From positions 62,001-126,000 of the forward strand of contig CASFAV010000016.1 of NCBI GenBank assembly GCA_949292905.1: DNA of 64,000 nt, given 5' to 3'. Under the pieces are notes generated by a model that made no database searches, was not told the origin of the DNA, and was given only the letters and a program-made list of their open reading frames with translations. This document shows positions 10,026 to 21,646 of the stretch, in pieces. The translations under genes were made by a program, and so were the position numbers. The stretch's first letter is position 1, and every line of letters starts with the position of its first letter. This stretch comes from an uncultured Eubacteriales bacterium (lineage in GTDB: Bacteria > Bacillota > Clostridia > Christensenellales > DTU072).

Positions 10026-11282
10026 ATGATAGATTTAAGACCTATTAAAGAAGTCGACGAAGAGCTTTACGGCGCTTTGGTACGCGAGCTCGAAAGACAA
10101 CAAGGCAACGTGGAGCTCATCGCTTCGGAGAACTTCGTATCTCTTCCGGTACTGACGGCGGCGGGCACGCATCTTACCAATAAGTACGCGGAGGGTTATC
10201 CCGGTAAGCGTTATTACGGCGGTTGTCAATTCGTGGACGAAGCGGAGGAACTCGCGCGCGAACGCGCCAAAAAGCTTTTCAACGTCAAATACGTCAACGT
10301 TCAGCCTCATTCCGGAAGCAGTGCGAATTTCCAGGTCTATTTTTCGCTTCTCAATAACGGAGACACCGTGCTCGGTATGAATCTCGGACACGGCGGACAC
10401 CTTACGCACGGAAGCCCCGTGAACGTCAGCGGAAAGAATTATAAATTCGTTGCCTACGGAGTCAATTCCGAAGGCTATATCGATTACGACGAGGTGGAGA
10501 GGATAGCCGCCGAATCGGGCGCGAAACTCATCGTTGCAGGCGCGAGCGCGTACCCCAGAGCTATCGATTTCAAACGTTTCAGAGAGATAGCCGACAAGAC
10601 GGGCGCGCTTCTTATGGTAGATATGGCGCACATCGCGGGACTCGTCGCTACGGGATTGCACGTGAGCCCCGTGCCTTACGCCGACGTGGTCACGACTACC
10701 ACCCATAAAACTTTACGCGGTCCTCGCGGCGGTATGATAATGACCGACAACGAGGAAATAGCCAAGCGTATCGACAAAGCGGTATTCCCCGGAACTCAGG
10801 GCGGACCGCTTATGCACATCATCGCCGCCAAAGCGGTAGCTTTCAAAGAGGCGCTTTCTCCCGAATTCAAGAAGTATCAGGAGCAGGTAGTCGCCAACGC
10901 GAAGGCGCTTGCCGCGACTCTGATGGCGGGCGGTATCAAACTTTTCTCTGACGGCACCGACAATCATCTCATGCTTGTCGATCTGCGCGGCACGGGCGTT
11001 ACGGGCAAAGAGCTCGAGCATCTTCTCGACGAAGGCCACATCACCGCCAACAAAAACAGCATACCCAACGACGACGCCAGTCCGTTCAATCCCAACGGCT
11101 TGCGTATAGGAACGCCGGCTGCCACCACGCGCGGAATGGACGAAAGCGCGATGAAGGTCATCGGCGAATGTATCGTGGATATCATTCGCAACAAAGAAGC
11201 CGCCGTCGAGAGCGTGAAAGCGCGTATTGCGGAGCTTACCGCGCGTTATCCCCTCTACAAAGACGACTTCATACTCGAATAA
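10026..11282 (+). CDS. glyA: Serine hydroxymethyltransferase
   Basis: PLP enzyme converting serine and THF to glycine and 5,10-methylene-THF, the one-carbon donor also used by TrmFO and ThyA encoded in this window. The 418-aa protein shows [19 protein letters not shown] and the PLP-lysine motif [14 protein letters not shown] (Lys228). A purine-rich AAGGAGAAAAGGAA precedes the ATG. The spacing of about 26 bp to the cysteine desulfurase gene suggests one transcript. Confidence 0.97.
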   Translation: MIDLRPIKEVDEELYGALVRELERQQGNVELIASENFVSLPVLTAAGTHLTNKYAEGYPGKRYYGGCQFVDEAEELARERAKKLFNVKYVNVQPHSGSSANFQVYFSLLNNGDTVLGMNLGHGGHLTHGSPVNVSGKNYKFVAYGVNSEGYIDYDEVERIAAESGAKLIVAGASAYPRAIDFKRFREIADKTGALLMVDMAHIAGLVATGLHVSPVPYADVVTTTTHKTLRGPRGGMIMTDNEEIAKRIDKAVFPGTQGGPLMHIIAAKAVAFKEALSPEFKKYQEQVVANAKALAATLMAGGIKLFSDGTDNHLMLVDLRGTGVTGKELEHLLDEGHITANKNSIPNDDASPFNPNGLRIGTPAATTRGMDESAMKVIGECIVDIIRNKEAAVESVKARIAELTARYPLYKDDFILE

Positions 11283-11308
11283 TAAATTACTTTTACGGAA
11301 GTATAGCT

Positions 11309-12493
11309 ATGAAAGTTTATCTCGACAATTCGGCAACCACCGCGCTCGACGAGCACGCGCTCGCGGCGATGATGCCGTACTTTACGGAAAAATTCGGCAA
11401 TCCGTCCTCTCTGCACGCATACGGCAGAGAGGCGAGCGCCGCCGTAGACGCCGCGCGCGACAAGATCGCTTCTTTGATAGGCGCGCGCGCGAACGAAATA
11501 TATTTTACGTCGGGCGGGAGCGAGTCCGACAACTGGGCGCTGAAAGGTGCGGTAAGAGCCGCGCGCGGAACGCGTAAGCACATAATCACCACCGCGATAG
11601 AGCATCCCGCGATAATGGAGACCTGCGAGTATCTCGAGAAGAACGAGGACGTCAATGTGACCTATCTTCCCGTGGATAAGGACGGCAGGGTAAGCGTAGA
11701 AGATCTCAAGAGCGCGGTCACCGACGACACCGTGCTCGTGTCGGTCATGTTCGCGAACAACGAAATGGGCGCCATACAGCCGATAGCGGAGATCGGAGCT
11801 TTCTGCAAAGAAGAAGGCATACTTTTCCATACCGACGCGGTGCAGGCGATGGATTCGCAGAAGATAGACGTCAACGCGCTCAATATCGACATGCTTTCGA
11901 TGTCCGCGCACAAATTCCACGGACCCAAAGGTATAGGCGTATTGTACATCCGTTCGGGAGTACGACTCGCGCGGCTCATAGCGGGCGGACACCAGGAAAG
12001 GCACATGCGGGCGGGAACGACGGATACGCCGCTTATAGTGGGCATGGCGGACGCACTGGAGACCGCTTGCCGCGACAGAGAGAAGAACAACGCGCGTATC
12101 TCCGCGCTACGCGACGCTTTCATCAAACGCGTTACGGAAGGCATCCCTTACGTTCATCTCAACGGCGGCACCGAACACAGATTGCCCAACAACGTAAACT
12201 TCAGCTTCGAATTTATCGAAGGCGAGAGCATCCTTATCAATCTCGATCTCGCGGGTATCGCCGTCAGCAGCGGTTCCGCCTGCTCGTCGGGCTCTCTGGA
12301 ACCTTCGCACGTCATTCTCGCGCTCGGGGTCCCCGAAGAACTCGCGCACAGTTCGATAAGATTCAGTTTAGGCAGAGACACCACCGAGGAAGATATGGAA
12401 TACACCTACAAAGTTCTCAAAGAGAGCGTAGAAAAATTACGCGCCATATCGCCTCTTTTCAATATGGAAAAAGGAACGGGTTCATATGTATAA
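11309..12493 (+). CDS. Cysteine desulfurase (NifS/IscS type)
   Basis: PLP enzyme that removes sulfur from cysteine for Fe-S cluster or thiolated tRNA synthesis. The 394-aa product starts MKVYLDNSATT. The PLP lysine is Lys202 (SAHKFHGPKG) and the catalytic Cys is Cys325 in SSGSACSSGS, on the long flexible loop typical of group I enzymes. The frame is open upstream through the glyA end, but ATG 11309 matches the family start and lies just after the glyA stop. It overlaps the scaffold gene by 8 bp, so the two likely form a minimal NIF/ISC-type pair as in many clostridia. No IscR is seen. Confidence 0.93.
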   Translation: MKVYLDNSATTALDEHALAAMMPYFTEKFGNPSSLHAYGREASAAVDAARDKIASLIGARANEIYFTSGGSESDNWALKGAVRAARGTRKHIITTAIEHPAIMETCEYLEKNEDVNVTYLPVDKDGRVSVEDLKSAVTDDTVLVSVMFANNEMGAIQPIAEIGAFCKEEGILFHTDAVQAMDSQKIDVNALNIDMLSMSAHKFHGPKGIGVLYIRSGVRLARLIAGGHQERHMRAGTTDTPLIVGMADALETACRDREKNNARISALRDAFIKRVTEGIPYVHLNGGTEHRLPNNVNFSFEFIEGESILINLDLAGIAVSSGSACSSGSLEPSHVILALGVPEELAHSSIRFSLGRDTTEEDMEYTYKVLKESVEKLRAISPLFNMEKGTGSYV

Positions 12494-12857
12494 CGACAAA
12501 GTATTGAAGGAATTTTCCAATCCCGCCAACGCCGGAGAAATGGAAAATCCGTCCGGAGTAGGCACCATAGGCAACGCCGCATGCGGCGACATCATGAAAA
12601 TGTATCTCAGAATAGAGAACGACGTAATAGTCGACGCGAAGTTCAAGACTTTCGGATGCGCGGCGGCGATAGCGACCGCGTCCGTTGCGACGCGCATGGT
12701 GATAGGCAAGAGCGTCGAGGAAGCTCTTAAGATAAAGAACGCCGACGTAGTCGACTATCTCGGAGGACTTCCTCCGCAGAAAATACACTGTTCGGTACTC
12801 GCGGAAGAAGCCATACACGCGGCTATCGACGATTATCGCAAGAAAACGGGCGCGTAA
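12486..12857 (+). CDS. Fe-S cluster assembly scaffold, NifU N-terminal/IscU type
   Basis: Scaffold on which Fe-S clusters are assembled with sulfur from the desulfurase encoded just upstream. The 123-aa protein has the three conserved cysteines Cys33 (AACGD), Cys58 (FGCAAAIA) and Cys102 (IHCSVLAEEA), with Asp35 next to the first. There is no C-terminal Nfu or ferredoxin domain, so it is the short form. The start ATG lies inside the desulfurase gene, indicating coupled translation. Confidence 0.94.
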   Translation: MYNDKVLKEFSNPANAGEMENPSGVGTIGNAACGDIMKMYLRIENDVIVDAKFKTFGCAAAIATASVATRMVIGKSVEEALKIKNADVVDYLGGLPPQKIHCSVLAEEAIHAAIDDYRKKTGA

Positions 12858-12874
12858 GCGCGCATTTACGCTAA

Positions 12875-14683
12875 ATGGATCAAAGGCAGAGTAAAATCCG
12901 CAATTTCTGTATAGTCGCGCACATAGACCACGGCAAGAGCACTCTTGCCGACAGACTCATGGAGCTCACCGGTGCGGTAGGCAAGCGCGATATGAAGGAT
13001 CAGCTGCTCGACAGCATGGATATCGAGCGTGAAAGAGGCATCACCATCAAGCTTACGCCGGTGAGGATGAAATACGTTCATAACGGCGAGGAATACACGC
13101 TCAATCTTATCGACACGCCCGGGCACGTGGACTTCACGTACGAGGTGAGCCGTTCCCTCGCCGCCTGCGAAGGAGCGATACTGATCGTGGACGCCACGCA
13201 GGGCATAGAAGCGCAGACGCTTACGAACGCATATCTCGCGATAGACAACGATCTTGAGATAATTCCCGTCATAAACAAAATAGATCTCACGTCGGCAAGA
13301 CCGGACGAGTGTAAGAAAGAGATCGAGGAAGTTATCGGACTCGACGCGTCCGAAGCTCCGCTCATCAGCGCGAAAGAAGGCATAAACATCGAAGAAGTGC
13401 TCAAAGAGGTAGTCGAGAAACTGCCTCCGCCGCACGGCGACGAGAACGCGCCGCTCAGAGCGCTTATATTCGATTCCGCCTACGACAATTATAAAGGCGC
13501 GATCTGTAACGTGCGTATCGTGGACGGCAGTATCCGTGCGGGAACGCGCATCGTGATGATGTCGACCGGTAAGGAATTCGAATGTACCGAAGTGGGCGTT
13601 TTCACGCCCAATATGCAGCCGGTGGAGGAATTGAAAGCGGGCGACGTCGGATATCTTGCGGCGAGCATAAAGAACGTCAAGGACACCGCTGTGGGCGACA
13701 CGATAACTACCGCGTTGAACGGAGCTCCGGAACCGCTCAAGGGTTATAAGAAGATCAGCCCCATGGTATTCGCGGGCATATATCCCGCGGACGGCTCCAA
13801 ATACAACGATCTTCGCGACGCGCTCGACAAGCTCAACCTTAACGACGCTTCGCTCATCTACGAAGCGGAAACTTCGGGAGCGCTCGGATTCGGCTTCCGC
13901 GCCGGCTTTTTGGGGCTTCTCCACATGGAGATAATCGAGGAAAGGCTCGAACGCGAATTCGATCTCGACCTCGTGACCACCGCGCCGAGCGTGAGTTATA
14001 TGGTCAAGAAAACGAACGGCGACGTGCTGAAAGTGGACAATCCGTCCCACCTTCCCAATCCCGCGGAGATAGAGGAGATATCGGAACCCATAGTCAAAGC
14101 GAATATCTACACCCCGCCCGAATACGTCGGTTCCATTATGGAGCTTTGCCAGGAAAAGCGCGGGATATTCGTCAATCTTACCTATCTCGACACTTCACGC
14201 GTGCGGATAGATTACAGCATACCGCTTGCCGAGATAATCTACGACTTTTTCGATAGTCTGAAGTCGAGGACTAGAGGTTACGCTTCGCTCGAATACGAAA
14301 TGGACGGCTACCGTGCGGACAATCTCGTCAAGCTCGATTTCCTTCTTAACGGCGAGACCTGCGACGCGCTTTCGCTCATCGTGCACCGCGACAAAGCCTA
14401 CGCCAGAGCCCGCAGTATCTGCGAACGCCTCAAGGACGTTATACCGCGTCAGATGTTCGAGATACCCGTCCAGGCGGCTATCGGCTCCAAGATAATAGCG
14501 CGCGAAACGGTCAAGGCGCTCCGTAAGGACGTTCTCGCCAAGTGCTACGGCGGCGACATAACCCGTAAGAAGAAATTACTTGAGAAACAGAAAGAGGGCA
14601 AGAAGCGTATGCGCCAGTTCGGCTCCGTGGCTATTCCCTCCGAAGCCTTCATGTCCATACTGAAATTCGATGACAACGAATAG
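12875..14683 (+). CDS. lepA: Elongation factor 4 (LepA), back-translocating GTPase
   Basis: Ribosome-associated GTPase of 602 aa, the normal length. G1 is AHIDHGKS (15-22), G3 DTPGHVDF and G4 NKID, followed by the EF-G-like domains and the LepA-specific C-terminal domain ending in a Lys/Arg-rich stretch ([17 protein letters not shown]) and [14 protein letters not shown]. There is no recognisable Shine-Dalgarno sequence before the ATG, only a GC-rich stretch after the scaffold gene. The end overlaps hemW by 14 bp; lepA-hemW-hrcA is a classical Firmicutes order. Confidence 0.97.
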   Translation: MDQRQSKIRNFCIVAHIDHGKSTLADRLMELTGAVGKRDMKDQLLDSMDIERERGITIKLTPVRMKYVHNGEEYTLNLIDTPGHVDFTYEVSRSLAACEGAILIVDATQGIEAQTLTNAYLAIDNDLEIIPVINKIDLTSARPDECKKEIEEVIGLDASEAPLISAKEGINIEEVLKEVVEKLPPPHGDENAPLRALIFDSAYDNYKGAICNVRIVDGSIRAGTRIVMMSTGKEFECTEVGVFTPNMQPVEELKAGDVGYLAASIKNVKDTAVGDTITTALNGAPEPLKGYKKISPMVFAGIYPADGSKYNDLRDALDKLNLNDASLIYEAETSGALGFGFRAGFLGLLHMEIIEERLEREFDLDLVTTAPSVSYMVKKTNGDVLKVDNPSHLPNPAEIEEISEPIVKANIYTPPEYVGSIMELCQEKRGIFVNLTYLDTSRVRIDYSIPLAEIIYDFFDSLKSRTRGYASLEYEMDGYRADNLVKLDFLLNGETCDALSLIVHRDKAYARARSICERLKDVIPRQMFEIPVQAAIGSKIIARETVKALRKDVLAKCYGGDITRKKKLLEKQKEGKKRMRQFGSVAIPSEAFMSILKFDDNE

Positions 14684-15782
14684 GGGCGTCTACATACACA
14701 TTCCTTTTTGTAAAAGGAAATGCGCTTATTGCGACTTTTACTCGGTATCTCCGGATACCGATATTATTTTGAGCTATAGCGACGCGCTCTGTGAGGAAAT
14801 ACGCGAGGGCGGCAGAAGATACGGCGAAAAGCCGATCGACACGGTGTATGTGGGCGGAGGTACGCCCGCGCTTGCCGGAGAACGCGCTTTGGAGAAGATC
14901 GTTCGCGCCCTCGACGAATCCTTCCGGCTCGATATAGAAGAATTTACAGTAGAGCTCAATCCCGACGACGACAATCCCTACGGAACGCTTAAAGACCTGG
15001 GCGCGAACAGAATCAGCATAGGCGTGCAAAGCACTTCGGACGAGGTGCTCCGCGCGGCGGCGAGACGGCACGACGCTTCCTCCGCTATACGCGAGCTCGG
15101 GAAAGCCGACAAATTTTTCGATAACGTTTCCGCGGATATTATGTTGGGTCTGCCTTATCAGACAGTATCTTCGGCTACCGAAAGTGTACTTAACGTCATT
15201 CCGTACGTAAAACACGTTTCCGCGTATATGCTGAAGCTGTCCGAGGGAGTCCCTATGACGGCTGCGCTTAAGCGCGGCGAATATACGCTTCCCGACGAAG
15301 ATTCCGTCGTAGATATGTATAACGCCGTTTACGCGGAGCTTGCGGCTCACGGCTTCGCGCGCTACGAGATAAGCAATTTCGCGCTTCCGGGCTACGAGAG
15401 CAAGCACAATCTCAAGTACTGGCGCAGAGAAGAATATCTGGGCTTCGGAGCGGCGGCTCATTCGCAGATCGGCGATTCCAGATACGCCAATCCCGCCTCA
15501 GTAGCAGATTACGTAGCAGGTAAGCGTTTCGGCTTCGGCAGCGCCGAGCGCGAGCGGGTAAGTCGCGAGGAGGAGATCTTCGAATATATCATGCTCGGTC
15601 TGCGCACCGCCGAAGGGATCGACGTCGCGGCGATAGGCAAGCGTTTCGGATTCGATTTCTGCGAGCGCTATTCCGCGGCGCTTGCGCGCCTTGACGGGCT
15701 CCTCGTAAGAGACGGCGACCGATTGAGAATAGCGGACGACAAGCTTCTTCTCGAGAGCGCCGTCGCGTTGGAATTCATGTGA
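14670..15782 (+). CDS. hemW: HemW-type radical SAM protein (heme chaperone family)
   Basis: Radical SAM protein formerly annotated as oxygen-independent coproporphyrinogen III oxidase; HemW of other bacteria binds heme and delivers it to respiratory enzymes. The cluster motif CxxxCxxC is Cys14, Cys18, Cys21 in [19 protein letters not shown] and the C-terminal HemN-like domain follow; 370 aa is typical. It lacks the extra N-terminal residues expected of genuine HemN, which supports HemW. Its start lies within lepA, and a good terminator follows the stop, closing this transcript. Confidence 0.9.
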   Translation: MTTNRGVYIHIPFCKRKCAYCDFYSVSPDTDIILSYSDALCEEIREGGRRYGEKPIDTVYVGGGTPALAGERALEKIVRALDESFRLDIEEFTVELNPDDDNPYGTLKDLGANRISIGVQSTSDEVLRAAARRHDASSAIRELGKADKFFDNVSADIMLGLPYQTVSSATESVLNVIPYVKHVSAYMLKLSEGVPMTAALKRGEYTLPDEDSVVDMYNAVYAELAAHGFARYEISNFALPGYESKHNLKYWRREEYLGFGAAAHSQIGDSRYANPASVADYVAGKRFGFGSAERERVSREEEIFEYIMLGLRTAEGIDVAAIGKRFGFDFCERYSAALARLDGLLVRDGDRLRIADDKLLLESAVALEFM

Positions 15783-15813
15783 TAAGGCGGCTTTTCCGTC
15801 GTTATTGACGTAT

Positions 15814-15837
15814 GCGCGCGGGAGCGCGCTTCTTTTT
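15814..15837 (+). terminator. Rho-independent terminator after hemW
   Basis: A 6-bp all-GC stem (GCGCGC at 15814-15819 and 15824-15829) with a GGGA loop is followed by TTCTTTTT. It lies 31 bp after the hemW stop and just before the hrcA promoter, separating the lepA transcript from the heat-shock operon. Confidence 0.75.
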
Positions 15838-15869
15838 GAGAAATTTTCGAAAAAAATTGTTTCAATCTG

Positions 15870-15898
15870 TTGACAACGGACATAATTGTGAATATAAT
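15870..15898 (+). promoter_or_regulatory. Sigma-A promoter of the hrcA operon
   Basis: A consensus -35 TTGACA (15870-15875) and consensus -10 TATAAT (15893-15898) are separated by the optimal 17 bp. Transcription should start near 15905, inside the CIRCE-like operator, which explains how HrcA binding would block initiation. Confidence 0.85.
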
Positions 15899-15902
15899 AG
15901 CG

Positions 15903-15929
15903 TTAGCAGTCGATGAATAGGATTGCTAA
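15903..15929. promoter_or_regulatory. CIRCE-type HrcA operator (imperfect)
   Basis: TTAGCAGTC (15903-15911) and GATTGCTAA (15921-15929) are separated by exactly 9 bp, matching the CIRCE architecture TTAGCACTC-N9-GAGTGCTAA. Each arm deviates at a single position, so 16 of 18 bases match the consensus, and the two substitutions do not pair with each other. Its place at the expected transcription start of hrcA-grpE-dnaK-dnaJ makes HrcA autoregulation very likely. Confidence 0.85.
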
Positions 15930-15954
15930 CAATACCCGAAAGCAAGTGCCAACA

Positions 15955-16992
15955 ATGAGCGGAAGATTACCTGAAAGAAAACACAGAATACTCAAAGCCG
16001 TCGTAGAGGAATACATCAAGGACGCCAGACAGATCTCGTCGGGCGAGCTTCAGAGCAAATATTTCTCCGACATCAGTTCCGCTACCATTCGCGCGGAGCT
16101 CGCGGCTTTGTCGGATATGGGATATCTTGCCCAGCCGCATACTTCCGCAGGCAGATTGCCCACTTCCAAGGCGTATAAATATTACGTGGAACACTTCGTC
16201 GACAGGCGTCCGCTGCGCAAGCAGGACGTCGCGATGATAGACGCTTCGTTCTCCGCTAAATTCAACGCCGTGGAGGATATCGTCAAGACGACCGCCAAGG
16301 TCATCAGCGACGTGACGAACTATACTTCGGTCATCGTTCTCAAGAACGTGGACTCCGTCGTCATCAGGGAGATCAAACTCGTAGGGCTCGACGGACACAG
16401 TGCGCTCGTGATAATCATAACCGATTCGGGCATCATCCGCGACAAGGTGATCAAACTCAACAACGTCGTGGACGACGAATTCATAACGAGCGCGACGCTC
16501 ATGCTCAATAAGATATTCTCCGGTTGCAGAGTCGGCGAACTTCATCTTGCGGAAGCGAGCGTGGAGAAGGAGCTCAAGGAATTCAAGGAGCTTTTCGACA
16601 ACGTCGTAGCGATACTCGAGACCTACTGCTCGGTGAACGACGAAAGCGTCTATATGGAAGGCGAGAGCAAGATGCTCAACTATCCCGACGCGGATATGTC
16701 GAGCGCCAAGCGGTTCCTGAGCATCATAGACAACAAGAGTCTTATCGGGGCGCTCGTGGATTCGGCGGAGGATATCGAATTCAGCGTGAAGATCGGTAAA
16801 GACGAGACCGCCGGTATGGATAAATGCGCCGTGATCACCGCGAAGTACAAAGTGAACGGCAGGGAGATAGGGCACGCGGGAGTCATAGGACCGGAGCGGA
16901 TGGACTACAGTAAGGTAATGTCGGTGTTGTCGTATATAGGCAACGCATTGAACAACGCCATCGAAGGAGGCGAAGGAGAAGACGATGAATAA
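15955..16992 (+). CDS. hrcA: Heat-inducible transcription repressor HrcA
   Basis: Represses class I heat-shock genes by binding CIRCE and is kept active by GroEL. The product from ATG 15955 is 345 aa: N-terminal winged helix (ERKHRILKAVVEEYI, SATIRAELAALSDMGYL, HTSAGRLPTSKAYKYYV), then the GAF-like dimerisation domain and C-terminal VIGPERMDYSKVMSVL. An earlier in-frame ATG (15913) lies in the CIRCE spacer about 8 nt after the predicted transcription start, so it is rejected. The chosen start has no clear Shine-Dalgarno sequence. It overlaps grpE by 8 bp. Confidence 0.93.
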   Translation: MSGRLPERKHRILKAVVEEYIKDARQISSGELQSKYFSDISSATIRAELAALSDMGYLAQPHTSAGRLPTSKAYKYYVEHFVDRRPLRKQDVAMIDASFSAKFNAVEDIVKTTAKVISDVTNYTSVIVLKNVDSVVIREIKLVGLDGHSALVIIITDSGIIRDKVIKLNNVVDDEFITSATLMLNKIFSGCRVGELHLAEASVEKELKEFKELFDNVVAILETYCSVNDESVYMEGESKMLNYPDADMSSAKRFLSIIDNKSLIGALVDSAEDIEFSVKIGKDETAGMDKCAVITAKYKVNGREIGHAGVIGPERMDYSKVMSVLSYIGNALNNAIEGGEGEDDE

Positions 16993-17614
16993 GAAGAATA
17001 AGCGCGGACCGGAGTCCGAAGAACCTGTCGGAGCGGAAAGCGTAAACGAAGAAGTCGCGGAAGCCGGAAACGAAGCGGCGAACGCGCAAGCGGAAACGGA
17101 GCCTGTCGTCAAAGAAGGCGTAAGCGCCGAGCCCGCGGAAGTCGCGGGCGAAGCGGATTCTGCGGAAGACGCGGACGATATCGATATCGTGGCGCTCGCG
17201 CAGAGCAAGATGGAGGAATACAAAGACACTCTTCAGCGCGTGCAGGCGGAATTCGACAATTACCGCAAGCGCAACGCGGAAGCGGTGAAACAGGCTCGCG
17301 CCGAAGGCGTGAACGAAACGATCCTTCAGATGCTTCCCGTACTCGATACGGTGGAGATAGCTATAGGAATGATAAACGACGAAGCCACCAAGGCGGGCGT
17401 CGAGCTTATCAGAAAGAAATTCGCCGAAGTATTCTCGCATTACGGCGTGGAAGAGATCGAGGCGGAAGGCGCCGAATTCGATCCCGCATTACACAACGCG
17501 GTGATGCAGATAGAGGATGCGGAGAACGCCGGCAAGGTGGTCGAAGTGCTCCGCAAAGGTTACAGACGCAACGGCAAAGTCATCCGTTACGCAATGGTAA
17601 AAGTGGCAAATTAA
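16985..17614 (+). CDS. grpE: Nucleotide exchange factor GrpE
   Basis: Exchanges ADP for ATP on DnaK. The 209-aa protein has a long acidic, Ala/Glu-rich disordered N-terminus (residues 1-75), a coiled-coil (LQRVQAEFDNYRKRNAEAVKQA) and the C-terminal beta-wing domain with FDPALHNAVMQIED and GYRRNGKVIRYAMVKV. It begins inside hrcA with GGAGGCGAAGGAG as ribosome-binding site, and dnaK follows after 70 bp. Confidence 0.95.
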   Translation: MNKKNKRGPESEEPVGAESVNEEVAEAGNEAANAQAETEPVVKEGVSAEPAEVAGEADSAEDADDIDIVALAQSKMEEYKDTLQRVQAEFDNYRKRNAEAVKQARAEGVNETILQMLPVLDTVEIAIGMINDEATKAGVELIRKKFAEVFSHYGVEEIEAEGAEFDPALHNAVMQIEDAENAGKVVEVLRKGYRRNGKVIRYAMVKVAN

Positions 17615-17633
17615 GCGTTATTCTTACCGATAA

Positions 17634-19502
<1,869 letters not shown>

Positions 19503-19534
19503 ATAATATCAAAACGCAAATAACAGACTGAACA

Positions 19535-20692
19535 ATGGCAAAAAACTATTACGACATTCTGGGCGTAGACAAGAACGCGAGCGCGGACGAAATTAAGTCC
19601 GCGTATCGTCGTTTGGCGAAGAAGTATCATCCGGACGTTTACGCAACGGCGAGCGACAAGGAAAAAGCGGAAGCCGAAGCTAAATTCAAGGAGATACAGT
19701 ACGCCTACGACGTGTTGTCAGACCCGCAGAAAAAAGCGGCTTTCGACCGGTACGGCAGCGAAGACGGACCTACCATGGGCGGCGGAGCGGGATTCAATCC
19801 TTTCGGCGGCGGAGCGAGCGGCTTCGGCGGTTTCGGCGACATATTCAGCGACATATTCAATACCTTCACGGGAGGCAGCGCCTCGAGATCGGGCGCTACT
19901 TCCGCGCGCGGAGGAGAGGATATCGAAGTCGAACTCACGCTCGACTTCAAAGAAGCCTGCTTCGGCGCGAAAAAAGAGGTTACTTATACGCGTATCGAGA
20001 AATGTCCCACTTGCGGCGGTACCGGCGCGAAGGACAAGGATTCCGTCAAGGTATGCACCAAGTGCGGCGGCAGGGGCAGAGTCATCGTACAGCAGCGTAC
20101 CATGCTCGGCGTTATGCAGACTGAGCGCGTGTGCGATATGTGCGGCGGCACGGGCAAGATAATAATGGATCCCTGCCCCGAATGTAAAGGCAAGGGCAAA
20201 GTGCGTAAAAAACGCACCGTCAGCATAAATATTCCGGCAGGCGTGGACAACGGGCAAATGCTCAACGTCCATAACGAAGGTAACGCGGGCTATAACGGAG
20301 GACCCAACGGCAATCTGATAGTGGTATTCCGCATCAAGCCGCATCCGTTATTCACTCGCAGAGGCAACGACCTCATGTTCGAGATGCCCATAACGGTCAC
20401 GCAGGCGATATTCGGCGACGTAGTGGACATACCTACTCTCGACAAACCTGCCCGTGTGGAAATACCCGCAGGTATCAAGAACGGTACCGTCATCAAAGTC
20501 AAAGGCAAGGGGGTCAAGGATCTGCGCCGTAACGCATACGGCGACATCGTCATAACCGTCAAAGTGGATATACCGCGCAACGTAGGCATACGCCAACGCA
20601 AAGAGATCAAAGACAGTCTCGAACAGCTCGACAGGAGCGCGCAGTACGACGAAGTCGAAAAATTCAAGAAGAAACTCAAGTCGCTCGATTAA
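19535..20692 (+). CDS. dnaJ: Co-chaperone DnaJ (Hsp40)
   Basis: Type I Hsp40 of 385 aa that stimulates DnaK. The J-domain has the HPD tripeptide at 32-34. A Gly/Phe-rich region spans about 75-115, followed by four CxxCxGxG zinc repeats (CPTCGGTG, CTKCGGRG, CDMCGGTG, CPECKGKG) and the two beta-sandwich substrate domains. There is no evident Shine-Dalgarno sequence upstream of the ATG, unlike dnaK and prmA. It is the fourth gene of the HrcA-controlled operon. Confidence 0.97.
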   Translation: MAKNYYDILGVDKNASADEIKSAYRRLAKKYHPDVYATASDKEKAEAEAKFKEIQYAYDVLSDPQKKAAFDRYGSEDGPTMGGGAGFNPFGGGASGFGGFGDIFSDIFNTFTGGSASRSGATSARGGEDIEVELTLDFKEACFGAKKEVTYTRIEKCPTCGGTGAKDKDSVKVCTKCGGRGRVIVQQRTMLGVMQTERVCDMCGGTGKIIMDPCPECKGKGKVRKKRTVSINIPAGVDNGQMLNVHNEGNAGYNGGPNGNLIVVFRIKPHPLFTRRGNDLMFEMPITVTQAIFGDVVDIPTLDKPARVEIPAGIKNGTVIKVKGKGVKDLRRNAYGDIVITVKVDIPRNVGIRQRKEIKDSLEQLDRSAQYDEVEKFKKKLKSLD

Positions 20693-20713
20693 GTCGATCA
20701 ACGGAGAGCAGTT

Positions 20714-21646
20714 ATGTATAAAGAAATAACCGTTACCACGACCGCAGAACATTCCGAATTCGTAGCCGACGCTTTCTGGAGCCTCGGGGCTAGCGGCGTG
20801 AGCATATCGGATCCCGGCGATCTGTACGAAGTCCTGAACGGCGCCGCCAATTGGGATTACGTGGATCCCGGGCTCACCTCGTCCGACGACGCGGTGCGCG
20901 TCACGGGATTTATTGAGAGCGAGAATGCCGAAGAAACGGTTACCAAACTGAAGGATATGTTATCCTTAACTCTCGGATCGGACGCGGAAGAAATGCGTAT
21001 CGAAGTCAAAGACGTCGAGGACGCGGACTGGGAGAACGACTGGAAAAACTATTATAAACCCGTGGAAGCGGGCAGATTCGTCGTGCTTCCCGAGTGGATG
21101 GAAAACGCGGGATACGATGGGTATCTTACGATCCGCATCAATCCCGCCACGGCGTTCGGAACGGGAGCACACGAGAGCACTCAGCTGTGTCTGCGTCTCA
21201 TGTCGGAGCTCGATCTCGGCGGAAAACGCGTGCTCGACGTGGGCACCGGTTCGGGGATACTGGCTATAGCGGCGGCGAAGGCGGGCGCGGAAGAGGTGTA
21301 CGCCACCGACATCGATCCCGAAGCCGTGCGCGCGGTCAACGAGAACGCGGAGCTCAACGGGATAATGCGAGGCATAACCGTCGCTTGCGCCGATCTCGCG
21401 GGCGATCTCGACATACGCGCGGACGTGGTGACGGCGAACCTTACTGCGGACATACTCGCGAGGCTTTCCGCGGGCGTCAGGGCAAACCTCGTCGAAGGCG
21501 GGATACTCGTATGTTCGGGCATAATCGACGCGCGTAAAGACGAGGTCGAAGAGCTTTACCGGAAATTAGGTTTCCGCACGGAGCGCGCGGAAAATCTCGG
21601 AGAGTGGTGGGGGCTTACACTCAGGCTCGTCGGAGACGCGAAGTGA
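20714..21646 (+). CDS. prmA: Ribosomal protein L11 methyltransferase
   Basis: SAM-dependent enzyme that trimethylates ribosomal protein L11. The 310-aa protein has an N-terminal substrate-recognition domain and a Rossmann methyltransferase domain with NPATAFGTGAHESTQLCLR, the SAM motif VLDVGTGSGILAIAAAK and the catalytic-region motif TANLTADIL. dnaJ-prmA is the normal Firmicutes order. Its stop overlaps the mtaB GTG start. Confidence 0.95.
   Translation: MYKEITVTTTAEHSEFVADAFWSLGASGVSISDPGDLYEVLNGAANWDYVDPGLTSSDDAVRVTGFIESENAEETVTKLKDMLSLTLGSDAEEMRIEVKDVEDADWENDWKNYYKPVEAGRFVVLPEWMENAGYDGYLTIRINPATAFGTGAHESTQLCLRLMSELDLGGKRVLDVGTGSGILAIAAAKAGAEEVYATDIDPEAVRAVNENAELNGIMRGITVACADLAGDLDIRADVVTANLTADILARLSAGVRANLVEGGILVCSGIIDARKDEVEELYRKLGFRTERAENLGEWWGLTLRLVGDAK

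Noticed and set aside
15913..15954. Upstream ATG start for hrcA
   Set aside because: It lies within the CIRCE spacer, a few bases after the predicted transcription start, and the added residues are not typical of HrcA.
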